A DNA stretch of 28,327 nucleotides from CBFDBF01 sp050295355 (GTDB taxonomy: Bacteria > Pseudomonadota > Gammaproteobacteria > Chromatiales > Chromatiaceae), in the NCBI GenBank assembly GCA_050295355.1, contig JBNKPL010000020.1:1-28327 (forward strand), given 5' to 3'. Made by a program: the position numbers and the translations under genes. Below the pieces are notes generated by a model. That model made no database searches. It was not told where the DNA came from and saw only the letters and a program-made list of their open reading frames with translations. The stretch's first letter is position 1. Each line of letters begins with the position of its first letter. Positions 1 through 9,156 of the stretch are shown here, piece after piece.

Positions 1-3000
1 AACTCCTCCAGAATGCCCAGTGCAGCGGACGACTGGATCGCCTTGCCGCCCATGCGGTTTTGCAGCGCTTCCTTGATGTTTTCATTGCGGGCCAGGTAGC
101 CAGTGTCCTCAATGGCCCCCCAGCGGATGCAGGTGGCGGGCTGGCCGTTGGCCCTGCGTTTTCTGGCCAGGGACTCCAGCCAACTGTTGGCCGCCACATA
201 GTTGGCCTGCCCGGGATTACCGAACAGGGTGGTGGCGGATGAGAACAGAATGAAGAAGTCCAGCGGTATGTTCTGAGTCATTCGGTCTAGATAGTCCGCG
301 CCCAGAATCTTGGGAGCAAGAACGCGCCGGATCTGTTCGGTGTCCATATCCCGAATCAGGGCATCATCAATCACCGTGGCGGCATGGACGATTCCCCTGA
401 GGGGAGGGAATTTCTCAGCAACTTTCGCCAGCAGTTCCCGTAGCGCCTGCTCATCGGTGATGTCACAGGATGTGGCCAGCACGGACACGCCCTGCTGTTC
501 CAGTTGCAGGATCGCCGCTTTCGCTTCGTCGGAAGCAGGACCGCTACGGCTGATCAGGATCAGGTGGCGCGCCCCTTTTTCCACCAGCCACTCCGCGGTT
601 TTCAGGCCGAAACCGCTGAGGCCGCCGGTAACCAGATAAGATGCATTTTGCGACAGGGTCAGTTTTTCCTGCGGGTCCGGCGCCGGACGCCGGACGTGGT
701 TGATTCCGTTGCGATAGGTCACCACGATTTTCCCGATCTGGCGCGCCTGCTGCATGTGGCGGAAGGCATCCACAATGTTTTCCGCCTCAAACACCTGATA
801 GGGCAGGGGATGGAGTTCACCTTCGGCAAACAGGGCCATTACTTCGGCAAACAGGGCGCCGGTCAGTTCCGGCTGCTCCTGCATGAGTTGATCGGCATCA
901 ATGCCGTAATAACTGATGTTGTTGCGGAACGGACGCAGACCGATCTTGGTGTTTTCGTAAAAGTCCCTTTTCCCCAACTCAAGAAAGCGGCCGAAGGGCC
1001 TCAGTATCTGGAAGTTACGATTTATGGCCTCGCCGGCAAGGGAGTTCAACACCACGTCGATCCCTTTCCCACCGGTTTGTTCGAGGATCTCATCGGCAAA
1101 GGATAGGGATCGGGAGTCGTAGATATGTTCGACCCCCAGCAGGCGCAGGAAATCACGCTTCTCTTCCGATCCCGCGGTGGCATAGATCTCGGCACCCAGA
1201 GAGCGGGCGAGCTGAATCGCCGCGATGCCGATACCGCCGGCGGCGCCGTGAATCAGGACCTTTTCCCCCTCCTTTAGCCGGGCCAGATAGTGCAGGGCGT
1301 AATAGACGGTGAAAAACACGCTGGGGATGGTGGAGGCGGCCTCGAAGGACATGCTCGGCGGAATGTGGGATAGGGCGGTCGCTTTGGTCACCACCCGGTT
1401 GCTGAAGCTGGAGGGGCCGAAGCCCACCACCTTGTCACCGCTGGAGAAGCCTTTTGCCTTGGAACCCGCATGCAGCACAGTACCCGCGAACTCCAGACCC
1501 AGAGAGGGGCCGGCAAACCCGTTTTCCACCGCCTCATCGGATAGCAGACCCAGGGCGTACATCAGGTCGCGGAAATTGAGGCCGGTGGCGTGTACCTCGA
1601 TCTCCACCGCATCCTCGGCGAGCGGCGCCGGGTTCGCCGCCTGCCAGTGCAGATTGCGCAGCTGGCCTGGAAACTGAAAGTCCAGATAAACCCGCGCGGC
1701 GTCATCGGCAGTCGTTTGATCCCGGTTGTCGGTTGTTTCTCCGTGGGCTGAATCCGGACGTAGCCTGGGTACAAAGCGCTCCCCGTTGGCAGTAAGTATG
1801 ACCTCCTGTTCGCTGTCCACCGCTTCCAGTTCCCGGGTCAACGCCGTGATCAACTCCTTGTGAGTTGAGGGCGTCTCCAGGTCGATCAGACGTATGGAGC
1901 CGCTGGCTCCCTCATTCATCATGCTGCGAACAAAACCATGGAACGCGCTGTCCGCGGCGGCGGATGCCGCTATCTGCTGTTGGCGAGCGGAATTGCCAGG
2001 CAGCAGGCCGGTCATGGCGCCCACGGAGATCAGCCAGCAGGGTATCTGTGTTTGTGCCACGTCGCAGGCGCGGAAGAGCGCGGCCGCCGTGGCGCAGCGT
2101 TTGACCTCATGTTCCAGCAGTTCCTGGCCCTGTTTCTGCGCAGAATGGGCATCCAGGCCGGATAAAAGCAGGATGCCGTCAATCGTCTCCTGTCCGTCAA
2201 TGGCTTCGGCAAGCTGGGAGCCAATGCCGCCTTCCTGATCTGCAAAGATCTTCACGACACGGTCGCCATGATTGTTGAGCTGGGTTTTTAACTGGGCCGA
2301 CAGTTGGGCGGCGTAGCCGCCACGGTCGGTAATCAGTATCCAGTTCCGGGAGGGCTCCTGGCGGGGAGGTGGCAGGACAACATCCACCTCCTCACGGCGG
2401 GCGCTAAGAAAATAGATATCGGAAAGGCTGCCCGGAGAGAGTTCAACCAGAGGGCCGCACACGAGACCAAGCTGTTGCAGTTGTTGCTGCCAGAATTTTA
2501 TCTGTCGTTGATTGGAGAGCCAGCTGCCTTCCAACTCACGGAACCACCCCGGGAGGCTGCCGAAGGTGAAATCAATCCAGCTCGAGCCGTGTTGTCCGAT
2601 CAGCAGCAGGGTACCGCCGGGGGCCAGGTGCGCCTTGGCGAATTCCAGGGCCTGTACGGTTTTCTGAACGTCACAGAAATCGAGAGTGACCACTACCAGG
2701 TGAGAGAGGTCGGCCGGGAGAATAGATTCCAGTTCGGATTCCTGTCCGATCAGACGGCACTGTATGCCCGGGCAGTGCTCTTTCAGCCGCAGAACCTCTT
2801 CCTGGGCATCCGTTGAGTTGGTGGCAAAGCTGTAGTCACAATGGTCGCCGTCCATGGCCAGACAGGCGTCCATAACGAAGAGCGGCGTTTGATGGCTGAT
2901 CTCCAGAATGGAGAGCCGCCTTCCTTCGCTCAGATGCGCCTGCCCCTGGTGAATAAGATCCTGGATCACCTGCCCCAGCTTCTGCTTGCGGCCGGCTCCC

Positions 3001-6000
3001 AGCACCTGAGAAACCGGCAAGGATAGCGGCACCTGGCTGGTCTGGGATTCACCGAGTGACTCGCCGCCATTCAAAATGGAGGTGAGGTTGGCGCCGATTC
3101 GCCCGACCGTATGGATGATGGGAAAATAATCCGGGTAATCGGCAACCAGAATATTCCAGATCTCCTGAGCGGAGGGCTGGTTGGCCGCTCTCGGCTGGAT
3201 TTGCCAATCTTCCCCCTGCGGCACGATGATCTGGTCTTCCTCTTCCTGATTGAGCAGATAATCCAGGAACGGCGCCATACCGGGCGTACTGCTCCGGATG
3301 GCGGAAATCGTCTCCGCGGACAGGGTATCTTTGGGGCCGCATAGTTGCCGCAGGGCCTCAATGGAGAACTGGCGGCACAGGCTGTCCAGCAGCGGCTCAA
3401 CCTCATCCGTATAACGGCGGTTGCCACCCTGAACCAGATTTCTCTTCGCCATTTCGGTTAGCGTGGTATGCACCTCTTCAAACCGTATCGGCGACAGGTT
3501 GTTGGAGGCGTATGGATGGGGCTTAGGTATGGCGTGGTAATCCAGGAAACTCAGGTTGTCACTGGTTCCCCTGTGCAGGCGCACGGCGCGAAAACGGGTT
3601 TGCTGAATCACCGCGATGGCAGCGCCCGTTTGATCAAAAATCGTAAAGTCGGCCGTCAGGGAGTGGGGCGCCCGGCGGATCAGTCTGGCGCTGGCAAGGT
3701 GGGGCCGGCCCAGGCCGGAACGGACGTTGATCCGGCCGAATTTTACCGGAATGAACACCGTGCCCTGCTCGATATCCGAGTCATTTTTCAGGAGCTGAAA
3801 GATGAGCTGAATGGTGCTGTCCAACAGGGCCGGGTGGAGATGCATCTGCTCCATTTCGGCGGCAATGGCGTCTGGCGTTTGGAGCATCGCCAGCACACGG
3901 TCGCCCTCAATCCAGCCTCGCTCTATACCCTGGAAGGCCGGGCCGTAGGCGAGTCCGGCATCCCGGGTCAGGCGGTTGTGTGCCTCGGTGTCGAAGTCCG
4001 GGTCTCTCGTGGGTATGAGGGGGGCTTTCGCGGTGGCCGAACCTTTATGCGGTTCGGCCAGGATTCTGCCCTTGGCATGCTGGGTCCATGACTCCTTGCC
4101 GGCATATTCGCGGCCCGATATCTGGAAGCCGCCATCGTTCGGGTCAATTCGCAAGCGAATCTCTTTGGAGTGTTCTTCACCCAATAGTAAGGGTGACTGG
4201 ATCTCCAGTTCCTCAATATTGACCAGGGATTCCTCTGGATTCCAGGCACCGGCCGCGGCCAGGGCCAGCTCTACATAGCCTGATCCCGGAAACAGCGTGC
4301 TCTCTCCCACCACATGATCGGCCAGGGATGGATGGCGCAGGAGATCCAGTTGGTTTTCCCACGCAAGTTCCTGCTGGGCCAGCGGGTATCCCAGTAATGG
4401 ATGGACGTTTCGCCGCTCAAGCAGTCCCAGGGATTCAGGTGTTGTAGGCAGCCAGTGGCGCTCCCGCTGCCATGGGTAGTTGGGCAGCTCGATGTAACTT
4501 CCGGGATAGGGGAACAGCGTCTGCCACTCCACGCTGGCCCCGGCGATGATGGCCTGATTTGCCGCGCTCTGGATTCGTTGCGGCAGGCACTCCTCCCGGC
4601 TGATGGTGCCTATTACCCGGCCATTGATCGCCTCATCCCTTAATGCGTCACGGACATAATTGCTCAGAATGGCGTGCGGGCCGATTTCGATGAATAGATT
4701 GCATTCATCATGGATGATGTTTTTTATGGCCTGTTCGAACAGCACCGGTTGGCGGATGTTATGCCACCAATACTCTGCCTTCAGTTCAGGTCCGTTCAGC
4801 TTCTCACCAGTTACCGTTGAATAGAACGGAGTGGAGAACTTTTGTGGCTGGATAGAAGCGAGGGCGGAGGTGACCTCGTTTTCAATCGAATCCATTGCCG
4901 GACTGTGAAAGGCATAATCCAGATCCAGCCGTTTGTGTGGGATTTCCCGTTGCCTGAGAATGGTTTCGAAACCGGTCAATGAATCGGTATCGCCGGCGAG
5001 GGTGATGCCGCGAGAACTGTTGGTCCCTGCAATGACCAGCCGAGAGGCGAGTCCCTGCTCTTCCAGCAGCGCCTGGGTGTGATTCTGACCCAGCGCTACG
5101 GCCGTCATACCGCCGGTGCCTTTGGTGGTTCCCTGCAACCGGCTTCGATGGTAGATGACCTCTACCGCATCCGCCAGGGAAAGAACCCCGGCCGCCCAGG
5201 CCGCTGCGGCCTCGCCCACACTGTGTCCCGCCACGGCAGCGGGTTGGATGCCGTAATGCTGAAGCATGCGGGTGATGCCCACCTGCATGGCGAACAGGGC
5301 CGGTTGCGCGAACTCTGTATGTTCGAAACGATCACCATTATCCCCCGCGAGTTCCGACTCCAGGGAGTAATCCGCATGGTTCTGGAACAGTACATCAACC
5401 TCACGGACGGCCTTTAGGAAAACCGGCTCTTCAAGCAGCCGTTTTCCCATGCCGAACCATTGGGAGCCGTTGCCGGTATAGATAAATGCCGTGCCGGAAG
5501 GGTGTGCCGCCACCCCTGCATCCAGTACGGCATTGGTCGGTGGCTTTCCATCGGCGTAGTCCAGCAGGGCCTGGGCGGCAGCTTTTGGCGTGTCGGCAGA
5601 AACCGTCAGACGGTGCTCGTGCCGGTCGCGGTGAAATGCGGCGCTGAAGGCGGTGTGGTAGTAGGTTTCCGGGGAGTGCTGCTGTAGAAAAGCGGCATAC
5701 TGGCGCGCCATATCGCTGAGGGCGGGGCCGCTTTTCGCGGACAGGAGCAGCGGTGGTAGCTGCCGGGTTGGCAGGTGTCTTGTTTCGGCTGCGCAAGGAT
5801 CGTGACTCTCCAGCACCACATGGGCGTTGGCGCCCCCAAAGCCGAAGGAGTTGACGCCGACCACCAGTTTTTTCTCTTTGTCCAGGGGGCGGTTGCCGGT
5901 GACGATCTCCAGATTCCACTCTTCCAGCCTGATCTCCGGATTGAGCGTTTCAAGGCCGATGGTGGCGGGTACCTCACGATGGCGGATGCAATGGAGCGCC

Positions 6001-7076
6001 TTTACCAGTCCTGCCACGCCGGAGGCGGTCTCCAGATGGCCCATATTGCTCTTCACCGATCCGATGGGTAACGGACGATCCTTGGGGCGCGCCTTACCCA
6101 GGGCTTCCCCGATGGCGCGGGTCTCAATGGGGTCGCCCACCGCCGTGCCAGTGCCGTGGGCCTCCAGATAGTCGATGGCGTCCGGGTCTACCCCGGCCTG
6201 TTCATAGGCCTGCCGCAGCAGGTTCGCCTGGGCCTCCGGGCTGGGTACGGTGAGTCCGGATTTGTGCCCGTCGGTGTTTACCGCCGAGGCGGCCACCACG
6301 GCCAGGATGGGGTCGTCGTCGGCCACCGCCTGTTCATACTCTTTCAGGACGAACATGCCGCCCCCTTCAGAACGGACATAGCCGTCCCCGGCGGCGTCAA
6401 AGACCTTGCAGCGTCCCTGGGGGGAGAGCATGGAGGCCTTGGAGAATCCGATAAAGCCATAGGGGTGCAGGTGCAGGCTGATGCCGCCGGTCATGGCCAT
6501 GTTGCTCTCCCCGGAGACGATGGAGCGGCAGGCCTGGTGAAAGGCGACCATGGAGGAAGAGCAGGCGGTGTCGATCGCCATGCTCGGGCCCTGCAGGTCA
6601 AAGGCATAGGAGATGCGGTTGGCGGCGATACTCAGGGTGTTGCCGGTCATGACCGAAGAGTCCAGGGCCGCCACATCTTCGGTAAGCCGGAAGGAGTAAT
6701 CCATGCTGGAGATGCCGATGTAGACGCCGCATGGAGTACCACGCAGGGAGGAGGGTGGAATGCCGGCGTTTTCAAGGGCCTCCCAGCTGAGTTCCAGCAA
6801 TAGCCGCTGTTGGGGATCCATGAGGGCGGCCTCGCGGGGGGAGATACCGAAAAAACCGGCATCGAATCCGGATATGTCGCCGATGGATCCCGCCGCGAAG
6901 GTGTAGCTGGTGCCTGGGTGGTTTTTGTTGGGGTGGAGGTAGGTTTCCGTGGCCCAGCGTCCGGGCTCTACGGTGGTGACCAGGTCTTTGCCGGCCAGCA
7001 GGTCCGGCCAGTACTGGGGTGTGCTGGTGTTAGGAAACCGGAACGAGAATCCGGTGATTGCAACCCGCCTTGTCAT
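1..7076 (-). CDS. Iterative-type type I polyketide synthase, KS-AT-DH-(psi)MT-ER-KR, C-terminus off the left edge
   Basis: At least 2358 codons are visible; the reading frame is still open at the left edge, so an ACP and any release domain would lie beyond it. The N-terminus MTRRVAITGFSFRFP is a classical ketosynthase start. KS: active Cys172 in DTACSSS, His307 in EAHGTGT, His347 in SNMGHLE. Acyltransferase: Ser619 in GHSVGE and the motif YAFHSPAMD; YAFH lies between the malonyl (HAFH) and methylmalonyl (YASH) signatures, so substrate is uncertain. Dehydratase: His921 in DHVVGESTLFPG and Asp1086 in LLDSTIQ. About residues 1180-1500 look like a C-methyltransferase, but the SAM loop reads EISHQTP near residue 1392. 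Enoylreductase has HGAAGGIGIAA near residue 1943. Ketoreductase has TGGLSGFG near 2146 and Tyr2293 in NYVAAN. All catalytic codons checked share one frame. No strong ribosome site precedes the ATG. Product unknown; a fully reduced, lipid-like chain is inferred. Confidence 0.95.
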   Translation of the reverse strand, partial: MTRRVAITGFSFRFPNTSTPQYWPDLLAGKDLVTTVEPGRWATETYLHPNKNHPGTSYTFAAGSIGDISGFDAGFFGISPREAALMDPQQRLLLELSWEALENAGIPPSSLRGTPCGVYIGISSMDYSFRLTEDVAALDSSVMTGNTLSIAANRISYAFDLQGPSMAIDTACSSSMVAFHQACRSIVSGESNMAMTGGISLHLHPYGFIGFSKASMLSPQGRCKVFDAAGDGYVRSEGGGMFVLKEYEQAVADDDPILAVVAASAVNTDGHKSGLTVPSPEAQANLLRQAYEQAGVDPDAIDYLEAHGTGTAVGDPIETRAIGEALGKARPKDRPLPIGSVKSNMGHLETASGVAGLVKALHCIRHREVPATIGLETLNPEIRLEEWNLEIVTGNRPLDKEKKLVVGVNSFGFGGANAHVVLESHDPCAAETRHLPTRQLPPLLLSAKSGPALSDMARQYAAFLQQHSPETYYHTAFSAAFHRDRHEHRLTVSADTPKAAAQALLDYADGKPPTNAVLDAGVAAHPSGTAFIYTGNGSQWFGMGKRLLEEPVFLKAVREVDVLFQNHADYSLESELAGDNGDRFEHTEFAQPALFAMQVGITRMLQHYGIQPAAVAGHSVGEAAAAWAAGVLSLADAVEVIYHRSRLQGTTKGTGGMTAVALGQNHTQALLEEQGLASRLVIAGTNSSRGITLAGDTDSLTGFETILRQREIPHKRLDLDYAFHSPAMDSIENEVTSALASIQPQKFSTPFYSTVTGEKLNGPELKAEYWWHNIRQPVLFEQAIKNIIHDECNLFIEIGPHAILSNYVRDALRDEAINGRVIGTISREECLPQRIQSAANQAIIAGASVEWQTLFPYPGSYIELPNYPWQRERHWLPTTPESLGLLERRNVHPLLGYPLAQQELAWENQLDLLRHPSLADHVVGESTLFPGSGYVELALAAAGAWNPEESLVNIEELEIQSPLLLGEEHSKEIRLRIDPNDGGFQISGREYAGKESWTQHAKGRILAEPHKGSATAKAPLIPTRDPDFDTEAHNRLTRDAGLAYGPAFQGIERGWIEGDRVLAMLQTPDAIAAEMEQMHLHPALLDSTIQLIFQLLKNDSDIEQGTVFIPVKFGRINVRSGLGRPHLASARLIRRAPHSLTADFTIFDQTGAAIAVIQQTRFRAVRLHRGTSDNLSFLDYHAIPKPHPYASNNLSPIRFEEVHTTLTEMAKRNLVQGGNRRYTDEVEPLLDSLCRQFSIEALRQLCGPKDTLSAETISAIRSSTPGMAPFLDYLLNQEEEDQIIVPQGEDWQIQPRAANQPSAQEIWNILVADYPDYFPIIHTVGRIGANLTSILNGGESLGESQTSQVPLSLPVSQVLGAGRKQKLGQVIQDLIHQGQAHLSEGRRLSILEISHQTPLFVMDACLAMDGDHCDYSFATNSTDAQEEVLRLKEHCPGIQCRLIGQESELESILPADLSHLVVVTLDFCDVQKTVQALEFAKAHLAPGGTLLLIGQHGSSWIDFTFGSLPGWFRELEGSWLSNQRQIKFWQQQLQQLGLVCGPLVELSPGSLSDIYFLSARREEVDVVLPPPRQEPSRNWILITDRGGYAAQLSAQLKTQLNNHGDRVVKIFADQEGGIGSQLAEAIDGQETIDGILLLSGLDAHSAQKQGQELLEHEVKRCATAAALFRACDVAQTQIPCWLISVGAMTGLLPGNSARQQQIAASAAADSAFHGFVRSMMNEGASGSIRLIDLETPSTHKELITALTRELEAVDSEQEVILTANGERFVPRLRPDSAHGETTDNRDQTTADDAARVYLDFQFPGQLRNLHWQAANPAPLAEDAVEIEVHATGLNFRDLMYALGLLSDEAVENGFAGPSLGLEFAGTVLHAGSKAKGFSSGDKVVGFGPSSFSNRVVTKATALSHIPPSMSFEAASTIPSVFFTVYYALHYLARLKEGEKVLIHGAAGGIGIAAIQLARSLGAEIYATAGSEEKRDFLRLLGVEHIYDSRSLSFADEILEQTGGKGIDVVLNSLAGEAINRNFQILRPFGRFLELGKRDFYENTKIGLRPFRNNISYYGIDADQLMQEQPELTGALFAEVMALFAEGELHPLPYQVFEAENIVDAFRHMQQARQIGKIVVTYRNGINHVRRPAPDPQEKLTLSQNASYLVTGGLSGFGLKTAEWLVEKGARHLILISRSGPASDEAKAAILQLEQQGVSVLATSCDITDEQALRELLAKVAEKFPPLRGIVHAATVIDDALIRDMDTEQIRRVLAPKILGADYLDRMTQNIPLDFFILFSSATTLFGNPGQANYVAANSWLESLARKRRANGQPATCIRWGAIEDTGYLARNENIKEALQNRMGGKAIQSSAALGILEE

Positions 7077-7141
7077 GTGAAGAAATCCATATTACGGCCG
7101 AATGACACTCCGTCCCAATAATACCCGATTCGGCGGAGCAA

Positions 7142-7160
7142 CGCCCCCAAACAGGGGGCG
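7142..7160 (-). other. GC-rich hairpin between permease gene and PKS gene
   Basis: Perfect 7-bp inverted repeat CGCCCCC / GGGGGCG with a 5-base loop, in the 93-base gap between the permease stop and the PKS start. No T-tract follows on the minus strand, so it is not a standard intrinsic terminator. It could stabilise a processed mRNA end or partly reduce readthrough into the PKS gene. Confidence 0.5.
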
Positions 7161-7169
7161 AGTAGCCGG

Positions 7170-8378
7170 CTAAATTTCCCGAAGTCCTTCCGATGGCTCC
7201 ACGCGGGCGGAGCGCATTCCAGCCAGGGCGGCGGAGAGGATGGCCGATCCCGCGGTGAGCAGGCAGGCGATGGCGTAGTGCAGCGGCAGCAGGTGGCAGA
7301 CATTCTGTCCCACCTCAAGTTGGGAGGCCAGCATGTCGTTGATGACCCAGGAGGCCGCAAAGAAGATCACCATCGCCAGTCCCCAGCCGAACAGGGCGGT
7401 GTAGAGGGCCTGGATCATGGGAAACCAGACGATGTCGCCAGTGCGGAAGCCCACCAGGCGCAGCACCGAGAGCTCCTTGCGCTTGCGGTCCACATTGGCC
7501 CACAGATTGGCGCCGAGGGAGAGTGAGTAGCCCACCAGGCCGATCACGGCGATGGCCCAGAACACCATGGAGAGGTTGCGGTCCATGCGCTGCACCATCT
7601 CGATTTCCGAAGAGCGGGTATGGACATCCACCCCCGCCTCCTGCAACTCTTTTTCCAGGCCGGCCACCTCATAGATGGAGTGGGTATAGAGCCGGAACCC
7701 GGGGTAGGTGCGTCCGGCGGGGGGAGGGGCGGCGCCTTCCCAGCCCAGTACCGGCACCGCATGGCCGTCACGGAAGTCCTCCAGCGCCTCCACCAGTTCC
7801 AGTGAGGCGAATGCGGCCTCCCGGGGAAAGGCGCTGGCGCTGGCCACGGCGGCCACCTGCAGGTCCAGGTGTACCCGCTCCTTGTTGCCCTGGAAACGGC
7901 GCATCAGGCTGCCGCTCAACTTGTCACCGGCCTTTACGCGCAGCTTCTTGGCGGCGCTCTCGGACAGCACAATCCGGTTGAGGCCCTCGGGGAACGCGCC
8001 GGAACTCTGCAACAGGGGGTCGCCCTCGCCGGATGAGATCAGCTCGGTGGGCTGGATGCGCGAGGTGAGATCGCTTTGCAGTTCCACGATGGCGGAGATG
8101 CTGCGGGTGCGGGGGATGGTGAAGGCCACATCGCTGCGCTGCTGCAGTTCGGAGAGCCACTGGGTGGTGAAGCGCCCGCTGCCCACGGGCCGGATTTCAC
8201 GGTTGCGGGGATCCTCGATGAGCTGGTCGATCATGCCGCCGACGATGCCGAACTTGAGGCCGAACAACACCATCATGGGACCCAGGATGGCGGACAGGGC
8301 CAGCACAAAACAGCCGGACATCTGCCATTCATGGAAGTAGTCGCGGGTGGCCAGTTTCAGGGTTTTCAGTGGTCGCAT
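7170..8378 (-). CDS. FtsX-type ABC transporter permease, TagS/LolC-E-like
   Basis: A 402-residue inner-membrane permease. An N-terminal membrane segment (about residues 20-45, LALSAILGPMMVLFG) is followed by a periplasmic region of roughly 210 residues. Three C-terminal membrane segments then form an FtsX domain (about 265-395), with the cytosolic-loop signature RKRKELSVLRLVGFRTGDI typical of MacB/LolC/LolE permeases. These transporters use ATP to move or release lipids, lipoproteins or small molecules rather than importing solutes. The start ATG lies 9 bases after the ATPase stop, so the two are certainly partners. Size, layout and neighbours match TagS of the Pseudomonas H1 type VI secretion regulatory module, which is my preferred family assignment from memory. 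A Dev/Mac-type glycolipid exporter permease is the alternative; no membrane-fusion gene is visible here. Confidence 0.9.
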   Translation of the reverse strand: MRPLKTLKLATRDYFHEWQMSGCFVLALSAILGPMMVLFGLKFGIVGGMIDQLIEDPRNREIRPVGSGRFTTQWLSELQQRSDVAFTIPRTRSISAIVELQSDLTSRIQPTELISSGEGDPLLQSSGAFPEGLNRIVLSESAAKKLRVKAGDKLSGSLMRRFQGNKERVHLDLQVAAVASASAFPREAAFASLELVEALEDFRDGHAVPVLGWEGAAPPPAGRTYPGFRLYTHSIYEVAGLEKELQEAGVDVHTRSSEIEMVQRMDRNLSMVFWAIAVIGLVGYSLSLGANLWANVDRKRKELSVLRLVGFRTGDIVWFPMIQALYTALFGWGLAMVIFFAASWVINDMLASQLEVGQNVCHLLPLHYAIACLLTAGSAILSAALAGMRSARVEPSEGLREI

Positions 8379-8387
8379 CGGAAGTTT

Positions 8388-9149
8388 TTACCCTTTTACC
8401 TCGGTCTCCGTGACCAGCCCGTCCGCGGAACGGCGGGTGTGGTGGGAGAGACGGCGCAGATCCAGTTTTTTGATATGGCTCCAGGCGTGGCTGGCCACGA
8501 TCACGGTGATTTTCATCTCCTCCACCAGCTCAATGAACAGGGACATGATCTTTTCCGCCGCGAAGGGGTCCACCGAGGCGGTGGGCTCGTCGGCGATCAC
8601 GATGGAGGGGTGGTGGGCGAGGGCGCGCCCGATGGCTACCCGCTGGCGTTCGCCAGTGGAGAGGGAGTCCGGCAGCTTGTTGAGATGGCCGGCGATGCCC
8701 AGCTCTTTGGCCAGCCGCTCCACCGAGCCGTCTTCCTCCATTCCCAGTACGTTGCGCGACAGGGACATGTTGTCACGGACGCTGAGATAGGGCAGCAGGC
8801 CCCCGGTCTGCATGACATAGCCGATATGGTGGCGGCGCAGGTCCCCCAGTTGGTTCTGGCGCCTTTTTTTCCAGTGCTCGGCGATGTCGAGCGGACTGTC
8901 GGAGACAATGGGCCGGAACTTGAAGGCGCCGATATCGCTGGGCTGCAAAATGAAAGAGAGCATGTCCAGCAGGGTGGACTTGCCGCAGCCGCTCTCGCCG
9001 ATGAGCGCGATTTTCTCGCCCTGGGCAATCTGCAGGCTGGGCACATGCAGCCGGAAGGCGACCCCTTCCGATTCGCGGTTCTTGCTTACATCCCGCAGGT
9101 GATAAATCAGCCCGCCGCCCTCTTTGGGCGGTATGTTCGTTTCAGCCAT
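8388..9149 (-). CDS. ABC transporter ATP-binding protein, TagT/LolD-like
   Basis: A 253-residue ATPase with all motifs: Walker A GESGCGKST, Q-loop VMQTGG, signature LSTGERQ, Walker B IVIADEP and the switch His in VIVASH. I start it at ATG 9149 (MAETNIPPK) rather than at the upstream in-frame ATG 9245, because the longer version lies inside the vWA coding region and its first 32 residues (MTTPTCGSAS...) resemble nothing in the family. There is no clear ribosome site, and the start is 7 bases after the vWA stop, so translation is probably coupled. It powers the adjacent permease. The insertion HWKKRRQNQLGDLRRHHIGYV before the Q-loop is like LolD/MacB-class ATPases. TagT is the proposed relative, given the neighbours. 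Confidence 0.93.
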   Translation of the reverse strand: MAETNIPPKEGGGLIYHLRDVSKNRESEGVAFRLHVPSLQIAQGEKIALIGESGCGKSTLLDMLSFILQPSDIGAFKFRPIVSDSPLDIAEHWKKRRQNQLGDLRRHHIGYVMQTGGLLPYLSVRDNMSLSRNVLGMEEDGSVERLAKELGIAGHLNKLPDSLSTGERQRVAIGRALAHHPSIVIADEPTASVDPFAAEKIMSLFIELVEEMKITVIVASHAWSHIKKLDLRRLSHHTRRSADGLVTETEVKG

Positions 9150-9156
9150 GGTAGTA

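Noticed and set aside
504..1106. 200-codon plus-strand frame opposite the PKS
   Set aside because: The opposite strand encodes the ER-KR region with catalytic motifs in a continuous frame.
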